Below are positions 47,072-56,391 of a stretch of 64,000 bases of DNA, one piece after another. This DNA comes from Leptospira venezuelensis (GTDB lineage: Bacteria; Spirochaetota; Leptospiria; Leptospirales; Leptospiraceae). The notes under the pieces are model-generated. The model saw nothing but the letters and a program-made list of their open reading frames with translations. It was not told where the DNA came from and did not search any database. The position numbers and the translations under genes were made by a program. The DNA is taken from assembly GCF_002150035.1 (NCBI RefSeq), contig NZ_NETS01000007.1, positions 248,001 to 312,000 on the forward strand. The letters are read 5' to 3'. Position 1 is the first letter of the stretch. Each line of letters begins with the position of its first letter.

Positions 47072-48575
47072 AACAGACGAAATTACGTCGGTCCTCAAAC
47101 AGGAAATTTTAAATTATAAAAAAGATCTGGGTGTCGAAGAAGTCGGAACTGTTCTGGAAGTAGGGGACGGTATCGCTCGAGTTTTCGGTCTCAGAAACGT
47201 GATGGCTGGAGAACTTGTGGAATTCCAAAACGGAGTTCGCGGTCAGGCATTCAACTTGGAAGACAATTCCGTGGGTGTGATCATTTACGGAGATTACAAA
47301 AACATCCGTGAAGGATTCTCCGTAAAAAGAATTGGAAAAATCTTAGAGGTTCCGGTAGGACCGGAAATGCTCGGACGTGTGGTAAACCCACTTGGTGAGC
47401 CTCTGGATGGAAAAGGACCGATCAATACCAAACATACTCGTGCGGTAGAAAGTCCTGCTCCTGGTATTTCCAAAAGACAACCGGTCGAAGAGCCTCTTCA
47501 AACCGGTATCAAAAGTATCGACGCAATGATCCCGATAGGCCGTGGACAAAGGGAGTTGATCATTGGAGACCGTGGAACTGGTAAAACTTCCATCGCTCTG
47601 GATACGATCATCAACCAAAAAGGTTCCGGCGTTATCTGCGTTTACGTAGCGATCGGACAGAAAGCTTCCACTGTAGCGACTATCGTGGAAAAACTAAAAG
47701 CAGTTGGAGCTCTCGATTATACCATCGTGGTTTCCGCAACTGCTGCTGATCCTGCTCCTCTACAATATATTGCGCCGTATTCTGGCTGTTCTTTTGCAGA
47801 ATACTTCATGTATAATGAGAAAAAAGCTACCTTAGTTGTTTATGATGACTTATCAAAACAAGCGGTTGCTTATCGCCAAATGTGTCTTCTTCTTCGTAGA
47901 CCTCCGGGCCGCGAAGCTTATCCTGGAGACGTATTTTATCTCCACTCTCGCTTATTAGAAAGAGCGGCTAAATTGGACGAAAAATATGGAGCAGGTTCCT
48001 TAACCGCGCTTCCTATCATCGAGACCCAAGAAGGTGAGGTTTCTGCTTATATTCCGACTAACGTGATTTCGATCACTGACGGTCAGATTTATCTGCAATC
48101 CAACTTATTCGCATCCGGGGTTCGTCCTGCAGTGGATGTGGGTATCTCTGTATCTCGTGTTGGTTCCGCAGCTCAGATCAAAGCGATGAAACAAGTCGCT
48201 GGAAAAATGAAATTGGAATTAGCTCAGTTCAGAGAGTTAGAAGCATTCGCTCAACTTGGAACTGACTTAGATCCAATCACTCAGGCTCAGTTGGACAGAG
48301 GATATCGCATCGTCGAGATGTTGAAACAACCTGTTTCCAGCCCTTATCCTGTAGAAGAACAAGTGGTCGAAATTTTCGCGGTAACCAGAGGACATATGGA
48401 CAAGGTTCCAGTTCCTAAGGTGAGAGAGTTCGGAGCACATTTATTAAACGTTCTTCGCACACAACAACCGGAAGTTTTGAACGCTATTCGCACCGAAAAG
48501 AAAATTTCGGACGAAGGAAAACTGGGAGAGGTTATCGCCTCTATCGCAGCTGACTTTGTTAGGAACCTGAAGTAA
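47061..48575 (+). CDS. atpA: ATP synthase F1 subunit alpha
   Basis: A 504-residue, full-length alpha subunit. The P-loop GDRGTGKT lies near residue 169, and VYVAIGQKASTVA, VVYDDLSKQAVAYRQ and the signature PGREAYPGDVFYLHSRLLER follow. Alpha holds the non-catalytic nucleotide sites of F1. Start ATG 47061 lies inside the end of atpH. Confidence 0.98.
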   Translation: MKIKTDEITSVLKQEILNYKKDLGVEEVGTVLEVGDGIARVFGLRNVMAGELVEFQNGVRGQAFNLEDNSVGVIIYGDYKNIREGFSVKRIGKILEVPVGPEMLGRVVNPLGEPLDGKGPINTKHTRAVESPAPGISKRQPVEEPLQTGIKSIDAMIPIGRGQRELIIGDRGTGKTSIALDTIINQKGSGVICVYVAIGQKASTVATIVEKLKAVGALDYTIVVSATAADPAPLQYIAPYSGCSFAEYFMYNEKKATLVVYDDLSKQAVAYRQMCLLLRRPPGREAYPGDVFYLHSRLLERAAKLDEKYGAGSLTALPIIETQEGEVSAYIPTNVISITDGQIYLQSNLFASGVRPAVDVGISVSRVGSAAQIKAMKQVAGKMKLELAQFRELEAFAQLGTDLDPITQAQLDRGYRIVEMLKQPVSSPYPVEEQVVEIFAVTRGHMDKVPVPKVREFGAHLLNVLRTQQPEVLNAIRTEKKISDEGKLGEVIASIAADFVRNLK

Positions 48576-48588
48576 GCGGAGAAAAATC

Positions 48589-49449
48589 TTGGCTACACCT
48601 CGGGAAATAAAGAAACGGATCAGCTCCGTTAAAAACACTCGGAAGATCACTCGAACTATGGAAATGGTCGCTACGGCTAAATCCAAAAAGTTGAGTGATC
48701 GGGTGAACGCGTCCCATCCATTCTCTAACAAAATTAAGGAATTGGTGGGAGCGCTTGCATCACTTGCTTCCGTAGTAAAAAGTCCTTATTTAAGAAAACC
48801 GAATACGATCCGTTCGATCGCTCTTCTTGTGATTACTGCAAACAGAGGTCTTTGTGGAGGATATAACTCCAAGACGATCCGTTTAGCAAAAAATCGTATC
48901 CAAGAATTGAAAGATCAGGGCGTGAACGTTCGACTTTTTGTTGTCGGTAAAAAGGGAATTTCCTATTTCCAATTCGCAAAAGAGAAAATAGAAAAATCTT
49001 ATACTCATATCGACGATAAGTCCGGTTACAAGGAAGCGGAAGAATTTGCAGACTTCTTTTTGGGTCTATTTGCAAGTGAAGAGGTGGATTCTGTGGAAAT
49101 TATTTCTACAGTTTATCATTCTTCTGCAAACCAAGAGGCTGAAGTTACTAAGGTTCTTCCGTTCGAAGCACAAGGAGAAGCTAACGTAGGTTCCAACGTT
49201 CTATATGAGCCAAGTCCGGCTGATATTTTGGAATCACTTCTTCCTTTAGTGGTAAAAACTGCATTTTTAAAAGCGATCTTGGAAGCAAATTGTTCCGAGC
49301 AGATCGCAAAGCGCGTGGCCATGAAATCCGCAACGGACGCGGCCTCCGAGATGATCAAACTTCTGACCCGCGGTTATAACCGTATTCGTCAGGCGAAGAT
49401 CACTCAGGAGATCTCGGAGATCGTAGCGGGTGCGGACTCGCTAAACTAG
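48589..49449 (+). CDS. atpG: ATP synthase F1 subunit gamma
   Basis: A 286-residue rotor shaft. The N-terminal helix (TPREIKKRISSVKNTRKITR, TMEMVATAKSKKL) and C-terminal helix (ATDAASEMIKLLTRGYNRIR, QAKITQEISEIVAGADSLN) form the coiled coil inside alpha3beta3. NRGLCGGYN near residue 85 is diagnostic. The start is TTG 48589 with GGAG eight bases upstream. Confidence 0.96.
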   Translation: MATPREIKKRISSVKNTRKITRTMEMVATAKSKKLSDRVNASHPFSNKIKELVGALASLASVVKSPYLRKPNTIRSIALLVITANRGLCGGYNSKTIRLAKNRIQELKDQGVNVRLFVVGKKGISYFQFAKEKIEKSYTHIDDKSGYKEAEEFADFFLGLFASEEVDSVEIISTVYHSSANQEAEVTKVLPFEAQGEANVGSNVLYEPSPADILESLLPLVVKTAFLKAILEANCSEQIAKRVAMKSATDAASEMIKLLTRGYNRIRQAKITQEISEIVAGADSLN

Positions 49450-49470
49450 TTCTGGTATTGGAGTACTTGG

Positions 49471-50874
49471 ATGAGCAAAGGTAAAGTAAAACAAATCATC
49501 GGATCCGTTTTGGATATCGAATTCGAGTCCGGACATCTGCCCGAAATTTTTAACGCGCTTGAAATCGACGCGGTCGTAGAAGGCAAAAAGGAAAAAATTA
49601 TCGCCGAAGTGCAACAGCATATCGGTGGTAGTGCAGTAAGAGCGATTGCTCTTTCTTCCACTGACGGCTTGGTCCGAGGACAGGATGTTTCTGATACAGG
49701 AGCTCCTATCTCCGTTCCAGTTGGGGATGTGACCCTCGGAAGAATTTTTAACGTTCTTGGAGAGCCTGTTGATGAAGGCGCTCCTATCCAAGTGAAAGAG
49801 CGTAAACCGATTCACAGAGCGGCTCCAAGTTACGAAGACCTTTCCCCTAAAACGGAAGTATTCGAAACAGGGATCAAGGTTATCGACCTTCTTGCACCTT
49901 ATATCAAAGGTGGAAAGACCGGACTCTTCGGTGGAGCCGGAGTAGGTAAGACAGTTCTTATCCAAGAGTTGATCAATAATATCGCGAAACAACACGGTGG
50001 ATTCTCAGTATTCGCTGGTGTTGGCGAAAGAACCAGAGAAGGAAACGACCTCTGGAGAGAGATGAAAGAATCCGGAGTTATCAACAAGACTGTACTTTGT
50101 TATGGTCAGATGAATGAGCCTCCTGGTGCTCGTCTTCGTGTTGCTCTTTCTGCTCTTACAATGGCAGAACATTTCCGCGATTCTATCGGAACAGACGTAT
50201 TACTCTTCGTAGACAATATCTTCCGTTTCTCCCAAGCGGGATCAGAAGTATCGGCTCTACTCGGACGTATGCCTTCTGCAGTAGGATACCAACCAACTCT
50301 TTCCACAGAGATGGGTGCTCTTCAAGAGCGTATTACTTCTACTCGTAAGGGATCCATTACTTCCGTTCAGGCGATTTACGTTCCTGCGGACGACTTGACT
50401 GACCCTGCTCCTGCTAACGCTTTCGCTCACTTGGATGCAACTACGGTTCTTTCTCGTGCGATTTCTGATAAAGGGATTTATCCTGCGGTTGACCCGCTCG
50501 ATTCAACTTCCCGCGTGATGAACGCAGAAGTTCTGGGTGCGGAACACTATGGTGTTGCTCGCGAGGTGCAAAGGATTCTTCAGCGTTATAAAGATCTTCA
50601 AGATATTATCGCGATCCTTGGTATGGACGAACTTTCTGAGGACGATAAGGTTCTTGTTGCGAGAGCAAGAAAGATCGAGAAATTCCTTTCTCAGCCTTTC
50701 CACGTTGCGGAAGTATTCACAGGATCTCCTGGAAAATACGTAAAACTTGCAGATACAGTTCGCTCTTTCAAAGAGTTGATTTCCGGAAATTGCGACCACC
50801 TTCCAGAGCAAGCCTTCTACATGGTAGGAACCATAGAAGACGCGATCGAGAAGTCCAAAAACCTGAGAGCATAA
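49471..50874 (+). CDS. atpD: ATP synthase F1 subunit beta
   Basis: A 467-residue catalytic subunit. The P-loop GGAGVGKTVLIQELINN starts near residue 151; GERTREGNDLWREM carries the catalytic Glu, and LLFVDNIFRFSQAGSEVSAL is the Walker B region. The DELSEDD loop of the C-terminal domain is present. Full length and typical. Confidence 0.98.
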   Translation: MSKGKVKQIIGSVLDIEFESGHLPEIFNALEIDAVVEGKKEKIIAEVQQHIGGSAVRAIALSSTDGLVRGQDVSDTGAPISVPVGDVTLGRIFNVLGEPVDEGAPIQVKERKPIHRAAPSYEDLSPKTEVFETGIKVIDLLAPYIKGGKTGLFGGAGVGKTVLIQELINNIAKQHGGFSVFAGVGERTREGNDLWREMKESGVINKTVLCYGQMNEPPGARLRVALSALTMAEHFRDSIGTDVLLFVDNIFRFSQAGSEVSALLGRMPSAVGYQPTLSTEMGALQERITSTRKGSITSVQAIYVPADDLTDPAPANAFAHLDATTVLSRAISDKGIYPAVDPLDSTSRVMNAEVLGAEHYGVAREVQRILQRYKDLQDIIAILGMDELSEDDKVLVARARKIEKFLSQPFHVAEVFTGSPGKYVKLADTVRSFKELISGNCDHLPEQAFYMVGTIEDAIEKSKNLRA

Positions 50875-50877
50875 TCG

Positions 50878-51258
50878 ATGGCAGCCAAGCTAGACGTATC
50901 GGTAATCTCTCCAGAGAAACTACTCTTCCACGGCGATGCGGACAGCATCGTCGTGCCTGGAAGCGAAGGGTTTTTCGGAGTGTATCCGGGCCATACATCT
51001 CTTGTTTCCCTACTTGGGATCGGCGTGTTGGAAGTCCGACAAGGAAATAAGACCAAGATCGCCGCTATCGAAGGCGGGTTTTTCGAAGTAAGAGACAATA
51101 AAGTTACAATTTTGACTGACCACGGTAGCCTGAAGGAAGATATCGACCTTGCTGCCGCTCAAAAAGCCCTAGAAGAAGCGGAAGCTCTTCCTGCCTCCAG
51201 CGAGAAAAATACTCTCGTCCTAAAAGCAAAAACCCGAATTTTAGCAGCTTCCCGCTAA
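50878..51258 (+). CDS. atpC: ATP synthase F1 subunit epsilon
   Basis: A 126-residue central stalk subunit. The N-terminal beta sandwich is recognisable (KLDVSVISPEKLLFHGDADS, VPGSEGFFGVYPGHTSLVS, GGFFEVRDNKVTILTD). The C-terminal part is short and has one or two helices (DLAAAQKALEEAEAL). It ends the operon; the 193 bases to the next gene show no clear terminator. Confidence 0.95.
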   Translation: MAAKLDVSVISPEKLLFHGDADSIVVPGSEGFFGVYPGHTSLVSLLGIGVLEVRQGNKTKIAAIEGGFFEVRDNKVTILTDHGSLKEDIDLAAAQKALEEAEALPASSEKNTLVLKAKTRILAASR

Positions 51259-51451
51259 TATTTAGGGGTTCCAAATTCCGAAAATTATTAAGGGACACTT
51301 CTATCGGTTAAGGCCGAAGAAGTTTCCCGTATACGAAGAGAAGGTCCTCTAATATAAGGGGACAGACTCGAAATTTTTTCGGATTGTATTTCCTGCAACT
51401 TAGGAGATCCTCCGAATTAGACAGACGGATTTTTAGCATACTGTAGGAAGC

Positions 51452-54124
51452 ATGGCGGACGATTTTACGATAGACGAGGGAGAGGGGTTTCCAGCTGGAA
51501 ATGGAGAGGATTTTGATCCGAGTGAAATGAGCTTGGACGAAATAGATTCTCTCTTGGCTAGCGATGGAGATTCCTCCGATTTTAATTTCGATTCCGTTCC
51601 GGGAGATTCGCCAGATACTGAAGGCTTCGAGGAGTTACTCGCTTCTTCTGGAGATGATTATCCGGATGACCTACCTAGTTTTGAACCTGAAGAAACTGAC
51701 TTTGGTTCTGACTTAAGCCAATTAGATGAGTCCGTCCATCTGGACGAAGACTTCGATTTCGAACTCACAGATCCTATGATCGATGCTGAGATCGACAGGC
51801 TTTTAGATATTGATGATGATCTGAATTCTCCTCCTACATCTTCTTCCTCCGCTCCTTCTTGGAAAGAAGCAGCACCTTCGGCTCCACTTGAAAATCATGA
51901 GGAAGCATTCGGAGATTTAGGATCTTTAGACTTAGGAGATTTTTCTCAGCCCGGAGATATTCCTTCATCCGCATTCCATTCAGACGACCAACCATTCGAT
52001 TGGGGAGGGGACTCTTCTGATCAAGACGAAGTAGTCGGTCTCTCTGATGCAGAGTTAGACGATGAGACTCCGATCTCACTTTCCGATGACGAATTACATA
52101 ATATAGATATAGGTTCTAATCTCGCAGACTTTTCTATGGACGAGGAAGAAGTTTCCGCTCCTGAAGATTCAGGTTCCAAAACTTTCGAAGATGAAATAGT
52201 TTCCGATGATGAAGGTCCAATCTCTCTTTCTGAACATGAGTTAGACGATATCATGGCAGAGGACTTCACTCCTAATATGGAAGAAGAAGGTTTTGGAGAC
52301 CTGGGTGGAGATGATATCTCTACTCCTTCTTCTGAATTGACCGAAGACATCAATTTCGAAGGTGAAGAAGAAAAGGACATCGCACTTTCAACCGATGAAT
52401 TGGATCATCTCTTAGGAGGAGATGATTCATCTTTCGAAAACAAAAGTTCTTTTGAAGAATTAGGAGATTTCGGCGACCTAGATCTTGGATCGGTTTCTGA
52501 AGTGCATACTTCTTCTGATTTAGATACAGAAGACGCGAACGAACCGATCGCACTTTCGGACGACGAACTAGGCAATTTATTATCCTCAGGCGATGAGGAC
52601 GAAATCGAAAGTATCCAGCTCGATGATCTTGATTCCGTAGGAGCTCCTACAGCAGAGTCTGAGTTTGGAATGGAAGAAGATACTGACTCTTCTTCTGAAC
52701 TAGACCTAAGCGATTTTAATTTTGATCCAGAACCGGAAAATAAAGAAGATGAATTCGGCGGAGAAGATGAATCAATCTCTCTTCCTGTTTCCGATTTTGA
52801 TAATTTTGGGATGGCTGAGGAAGAAAATCCTCTCGATACCGGACTTGATCTGGACGATTTCGAAGAGAATGCAAAGTCTGAAGAAAAAGCATTCGAAGAA
52901 ACTTTAGGGGACTTTACTTCCGCAAGTGATGAAGACATCTTAGGAAGTTCCGATTCTGATCTGATTGATTTCGCTCCTGCAGAGACTTCGGAAGAAGATT
53001 TCTTTGCCGAAAGTTCCGATCCAGACGAACCGATTGCACTTTCGGATGACGAGCTTGGAAATTTATTATCTTCCGGAACAGAAGAGGAAGAAGAGCATAC
53101 TGGAACTTCTTTAGATCTTTCTTCCGATTTAGATGATAACGAACCGATTGCACTTTCAGACGACGAACTAGGAAACTTACTTTCCGGAGAGGAGGAGACA
53201 GTATCTTCCTTAGATTCGGATGAGGATGAACCGATTGCTCTCTCTGACGACGAATTAGGAGATCTACTATCTTCTGGAGAGGAAGAAACTTCCGATGCAG
53301 ATATATTTGCGGACGCTCCGCCTTTGGAACATGATGACAATGCTCCAGTAGAATTCGGAGACTTCAGCTTAGACTCAGAAGCAGATGAGCCGATTGCACT
53401 TTCAGAAGATGAGTTAGGGCATTTATTAGAAGAAGAACCAGGAGTGGAAACTGCTTCTTCCGATCTAATGGAAGATTCAGACGAGCCAATCTCACTCCCG
53501 ATCAACGAGTTAGACGATATTGGAACACCTGATGTGTCTTCCGATTATGATATAGACTGGGACGGACCTGTTGCGGATCTGAATGATCTTGGCACGGGCG
53601 AAGAGAATGCAGTTGCTGCACCTTCTGATTGGGATTTGGGAGAAGACGCGGACGAACCTATCACATTGTCCAACGACGAATTAGGGAATTTACTCTCTGA
53701 CGAAACTCCGCAAGAAGTAGATTCAGAGGACTTGGATTCATTATTATCTTCTCCTCCTGATGCAAATGACTTAAACGCGTTAGGTTCCTTTGAGGACGAT
53801 ATTCAAATTTCAGGTTTGGATTTTGCGGGTGAAGAAATCGTCCCAACAATTGAGAAATTGGCTCCGGAGCCAGAACTGAATTTCATCTTGGATGAGTATG
53901 CAGATGAGGATGAACTTTCTCCTCTGGAAGAGATTCGCCAAGCTGGGGGCGTTGCAGAAGAACCTGAGACAGGTGAGGCAATTCCTACTCAAGATGAGAT
54001 GAAACGAATTCTTCTCTACTTGGATGAGTTGCTTGGAAATCTTCCGGACGATATGATCCGGGACTTCTCCCGTTCAGACTATTTTGAACTTTATAAGAAA
54101 TTAATGAAACAAATCGGCGTTTGA
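51452..54124 (+). CDS. Very acidic repeat protein with FliM-N-like motifs
   Basis: An 890-residue protein with no signal or membrane segment, extremely rich in Asp, Glu and Ser, so largely disordered. A short motif recurs about 12 times between residues 194 and 748, best as DEPIALSDDELGNLLSSG (363, 525, 563, 592, 645, 734). A related one, EMSLDEIDSLLAS, stands at residues 25-37. LSxDE[IL]xxLL resembles the FliM N-terminal CheY-binding peptide. Residues 840-890 are different, helical and well-ordered (PTQDEMKRILLYLDELLGNL, DMIRDFSRSDYFELYKKLMK). The gene is followed at once by the GAF/GGDEF-like gene, so the two are co-expressed. AGGA lies before ATG 51452. Function is inferred only. Confidence 0.8.
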   Translation: MADDFTIDEGEGFPAGNGEDFDPSEMSLDEIDSLLASDGDSSDFNFDSVPGDSPDTEGFEELLASSGDDYPDDLPSFEPEETDFGSDLSQLDESVHLDEDFDFELTDPMIDAEIDRLLDIDDDLNSPPTSSSSAPSWKEAAPSAPLENHEEAFGDLGSLDLGDFSQPGDIPSSAFHSDDQPFDWGGDSSDQDEVVGLSDAELDDETPISLSDDELHNIDIGSNLADFSMDEEEVSAPEDSGSKTFEDEIVSDDEGPISLSEHELDDIMAEDFTPNMEEEGFGDLGGDDISTPSSELTEDINFEGEEEKDIALSTDELDHLLGGDDSSFENKSSFEELGDFGDLDLGSVSEVHTSSDLDTEDANEPIALSDDELGNLLSSGDEDEIESIQLDDLDSVGAPTAESEFGMEEDTDSSSELDLSDFNFDPEPENKEDEFGGEDESISLPVSDFDNFGMAEEENPLDTGLDLDDFEENAKSEEKAFEETLGDFTSASDEDILGSSDSDLIDFAPAETSEEDFFAESSDPDEPIALSDDELGNLLSSGTEEEEEHTGTSLDLSSDLDDNEPIALSDDELGNLLSGEEETVSSLDSDEDEPIALSDDELGDLLSSGEEETSDADIFADAPPLEHDDNAPVEFGDFSLDSEADEPIALSEDELGHLLEEEPGVETASSDLMEDSDEPISLPINELDDIGTPDVSSDYDIDWDGPVADLNDLGTGEENAVAAPSDWDLGEDADEPITLSNDELGNLLSDETPQEVDSEDLDSLLSSPPDANDLNALGSFEDDIQISGLDFAGEEIVPTIEKLAPEPELNFILDEYADEDELSPLEEIRQAGGVAEEPETGEAIPTQDEMKRILLYLDELLGNLPDDMIRDFSRSDYFELYKKLMKQIGV
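52031..53695 (+). repeat. Coding region with about 12 copies of an LSxDELxxLL motif
   Basis: In-frame repeats encode [DN]EPIALSDDELGNLL variants. Clear copies start at residues 194, 206, 255, 308, 363, 525, 563, 592, 645, 677 and 734 of the acidic protein, and a degenerate one near 440. Spacing varies from 12 to over 80 residues. Codons differ between copies, so these are old repeats kept by selection rather than fresh slippage products. Confidence 0.75.
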
Positions 54125-54126
54125 CG

Positions 54127-56370
54127 ATGGGTTTGTTAGACAAGGTCACTCGTCTTATTCGTTCCGGAAATTTCGAATCCGGAACGAAATCTTCTTCCTC
54201 TTCGGTAGCAGTTTCCGGAGAGGAGAAACCTTCTCTTTTAAAAAAGTCGATGGCCGTACGTGCCAAAGGTCTTTTAGAAAAGGCAATGGATTTTGGCGGA
54301 AGAAAGGAAAAAGCGACTTCTGCTTACGAAGATCCTACTAGCTTTGAACCTGCGACTGCCTCCACTTCCTCCGATGAAGATTTTAGTTTTGATTCTCCTT
54401 CAGCAGATTTCGGAGATATCGATTTTGGTGCGGAGACTTCAAGTGATACATTCGGAGGAGAAGATTCGGATGCAGAGGTTTCTTTCCCGGATTCTGCTTT
54501 CGGAGAGGAAAGTTTTGGCGAAAATGTAAATAGCGATTTCGACCTTTCTTCAACTGATTTCGGTTCTTCAGCTGAAGAAGAACCTGACTTTGAGCTGGAT
54601 CCTGACCTTGGATTAGGATTAGAAGATTCAGATTTGGGCGCAGACTTCGGCGAACTTTCGGAGGAAGCTCCACAAAAAGGATTATTATCAAAAGCAGAAG
54701 AGGCGAAAGAAGAGGAAAAAATCCCTTCTGGACTTTCGAAACCGGAAGCAATTAAAGATCCATTCGATGATTGGGTAAAGGATGCAGAAAATCAAGCAAG
54801 CGGGGAAGCTGGTCGCCCTTTTAGTAAGGAACAGAGTGATACTGAAAATGCTCAGTTCTTATTCGATGACGACTCTGATTATTCTACATTACCTATCGAT
54901 TTGCAGATTGCTTCTCGTAAAAAATTAGAGAACTATTTATCTGCATTCGAAATTTCGAAGGAAATTTCCGCTTCCAAAGATTTTACAAACTTTTTTGAGA
55001 ACTTAAGTTTTTCCATCCAAGGGCAGATCGGTGCTGAATCTATAGTAGTTTTCTCTTCTACAAATGGAGAATATGATGTGCTTCGAGTTGTTGAGGCACA
55101 GGGAATTGGAGCCGATCCGGATTGGATTTTAGAAGTAGGGGACGAAAGTTATCAGGCAGCACTAAAAACTCCTTCAGTAGTGTATGCAAAAGAAATATTA
55201 AAACATTCTCCCCCTAAGAAAGAGAAAGAGATTCTAGAAAAAACAGAAGCGGAGATGCTCGTTCCGATCCGCAGTTATGATGAATTTTATGGAATTATAA
55301 TATTAAGTAAAACTGTAGCAGGCGAAGATTACACAATCGAAGACCTGGAGTTCTTGAAGATCGTAGGGGAAATAGCCGGATCCGTATTGAGAAGGATCAT
55401 GGACTTAGAAGCACTTCACCAAGAAAATGATCGTTTGAACCAAGTGGTCAAAAGTAACGAAAGAATACTTGCGACCGCAAGAGATCTGGCTGGTGTCCGT
55501 GATATGGACGAGGCATACGATTATTTAGTCGAAGTATTGAAAAAAGAACTGGGGCTGAGGCGCTGGAGTTTCTTACTTTTAGATAGAAGTACTCGAAAGG
55601 AATACAAAGTATTCGGAACAAATCTTCTTACACCTGATACTTCCGGAAAATTCAGATTAGGATTAGATTCTAACTTGGTTGGAATTGTTGCTAATGTACC
55701 TGGAGTTTTCCGAATTGCAAATTTCAGAAAAAATCCTGAATTATTATCTCAATTGTCGAACGACGAGATTGGGCTCATGCACGATTTCGACATTCTTCCA
55801 TTCTTAAATCTGAACTGGCTCGTAGGAATGTTATTCATTCACGAAACAGAAAGGCCTTGGACGGATACGGATCGTGAAACCGCAGTGGGGATTTCCGAGA
55901 TAGCTTCGCCAGTGCTTTCTAATTTATTAATGTTAGAAGAAAGAGATGCGGTATTCAGAGATCCATTCAGTCCTGTTGAATCTAGAATAGATGAAGCTAT
56001 CTCCAGAGCTTCTAAGATAGGAACTCCTTTTAGTCTTACAGTATTCAAAGTCCAAAATGCAACTAGAATGGTCCGAATCAAAGGAGCAGGTTTTTTTGCT
56101 CACTATTGCGAAGAACTCAGAACTTCTATTCAGGAAAATCTTGGGGAAACAGATTATTGTTACCGAGTCGGCCAAGGAAAATACGTAGTTGTTCTGGACG
56201 GAAAAGATAGGGAAGAAACCCAAATCGTAGTTCGTAAGATCCGAAATAGAATTGTAGAATTGGATAGAAAGAACAAAGATTTCCAGACTTCTACGGCCAA
56301 CCAAACTCTTTGTTATCCTGCGGATACCAGAGAAAAAGAAAGAATGTTGGAATTGATAGAAGAATCCTAA
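54127..56370 (+). CDS. Two-GAF protein with degenerate GGDEF domain
   Basis: A 747-residue protein read from ATG 54127 (TTG 54121 overlaps the previous stop). Residues 1-60 are basic and helical. About 65-190 are acidic and Ser/Phe-rich (SFDSPSADFGDIDFG), echoing the upstream protein. A first GAF-like domain spans about 250-415, a second about 435-605 (GLRRWSFLLLDRSTRKEYKV, WLVGMLFIHETERPWTDTD). A GGDEF-fold domain follows (FSLTVFKVQNATRMVRIKG), but the GGDEF loop reads YRVGQGKYVVVL, with GQGKY in place of GGDEF. It is thus unlikely to make c-di-GMP and may bind a ligand or partner. It is translationally coupled to the acidic repeat protein. Confidence 0.78.
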   Translation: MGLLDKVTRLIRSGNFESGTKSSSSSVAVSGEEKPSLLKKSMAVRAKGLLEKAMDFGGRKEKATSAYEDPTSFEPATASTSSDEDFSFDSPSADFGDIDFGAETSSDTFGGEDSDAEVSFPDSAFGEESFGENVNSDFDLSSTDFGSSAEEEPDFELDPDLGLGLEDSDLGADFGELSEEAPQKGLLSKAEEAKEEEKIPSGLSKPEAIKDPFDDWVKDAENQASGEAGRPFSKEQSDTENAQFLFDDDSDYSTLPIDLQIASRKKLENYLSAFEISKEISASKDFTNFFENLSFSIQGQIGAESIVVFSSTNGEYDVLRVVEAQGIGADPDWILEVGDESYQAALKTPSVVYAKEILKHSPPKKEKEILEKTEAEMLVPIRSYDEFYGIIILSKTVAGEDYTIEDLEFLKIVGEIAGSVLRRIMDLEALHQENDRLNQVVKSNERILATARDLAGVRDMDEAYDYLVEVLKKELGLRRWSFLLLDRSTRKEYKVFGTNLLTPDTSGKFRLGLDSNLVGIVANVPGVFRIANFRKNPELLSQLSNDEIGLMHDFDILPFLNLNWLVGMLFIHETERPWTDTDRETAVGISEIASPVLSNLLMLEERDAVFRDPFSPVESRIDEAISRASKIGTPFSLTVFKVQNATRMVRIKGAGFFAHYCEELRTSIQENLGETDYCYRVGQGKYVVVLDGKDREETQIVVRKIRNRIVELDRKNKDFQTSTANQTLCYPADTREKERMLELIEES

Positions 56371-56391
56371 TTTCGTTTGTCAGGATAATAT

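Noticed and set aside
52405..53505. 366-residue minus-strand open frame, Ser-rich
   Set aside because: It is the mirror of the acidic repeat gene: GAA/GAT/TCT-rich codons give a Ser-rich reverse frame. It has no ribosome site and no domain.
51452..54124. CRISPR-like or tandem DNA repeat array
   Set aside because: The repeats are in frame, vary in codons and spacing, and encode a conserved peptide, so they are protein repeats.
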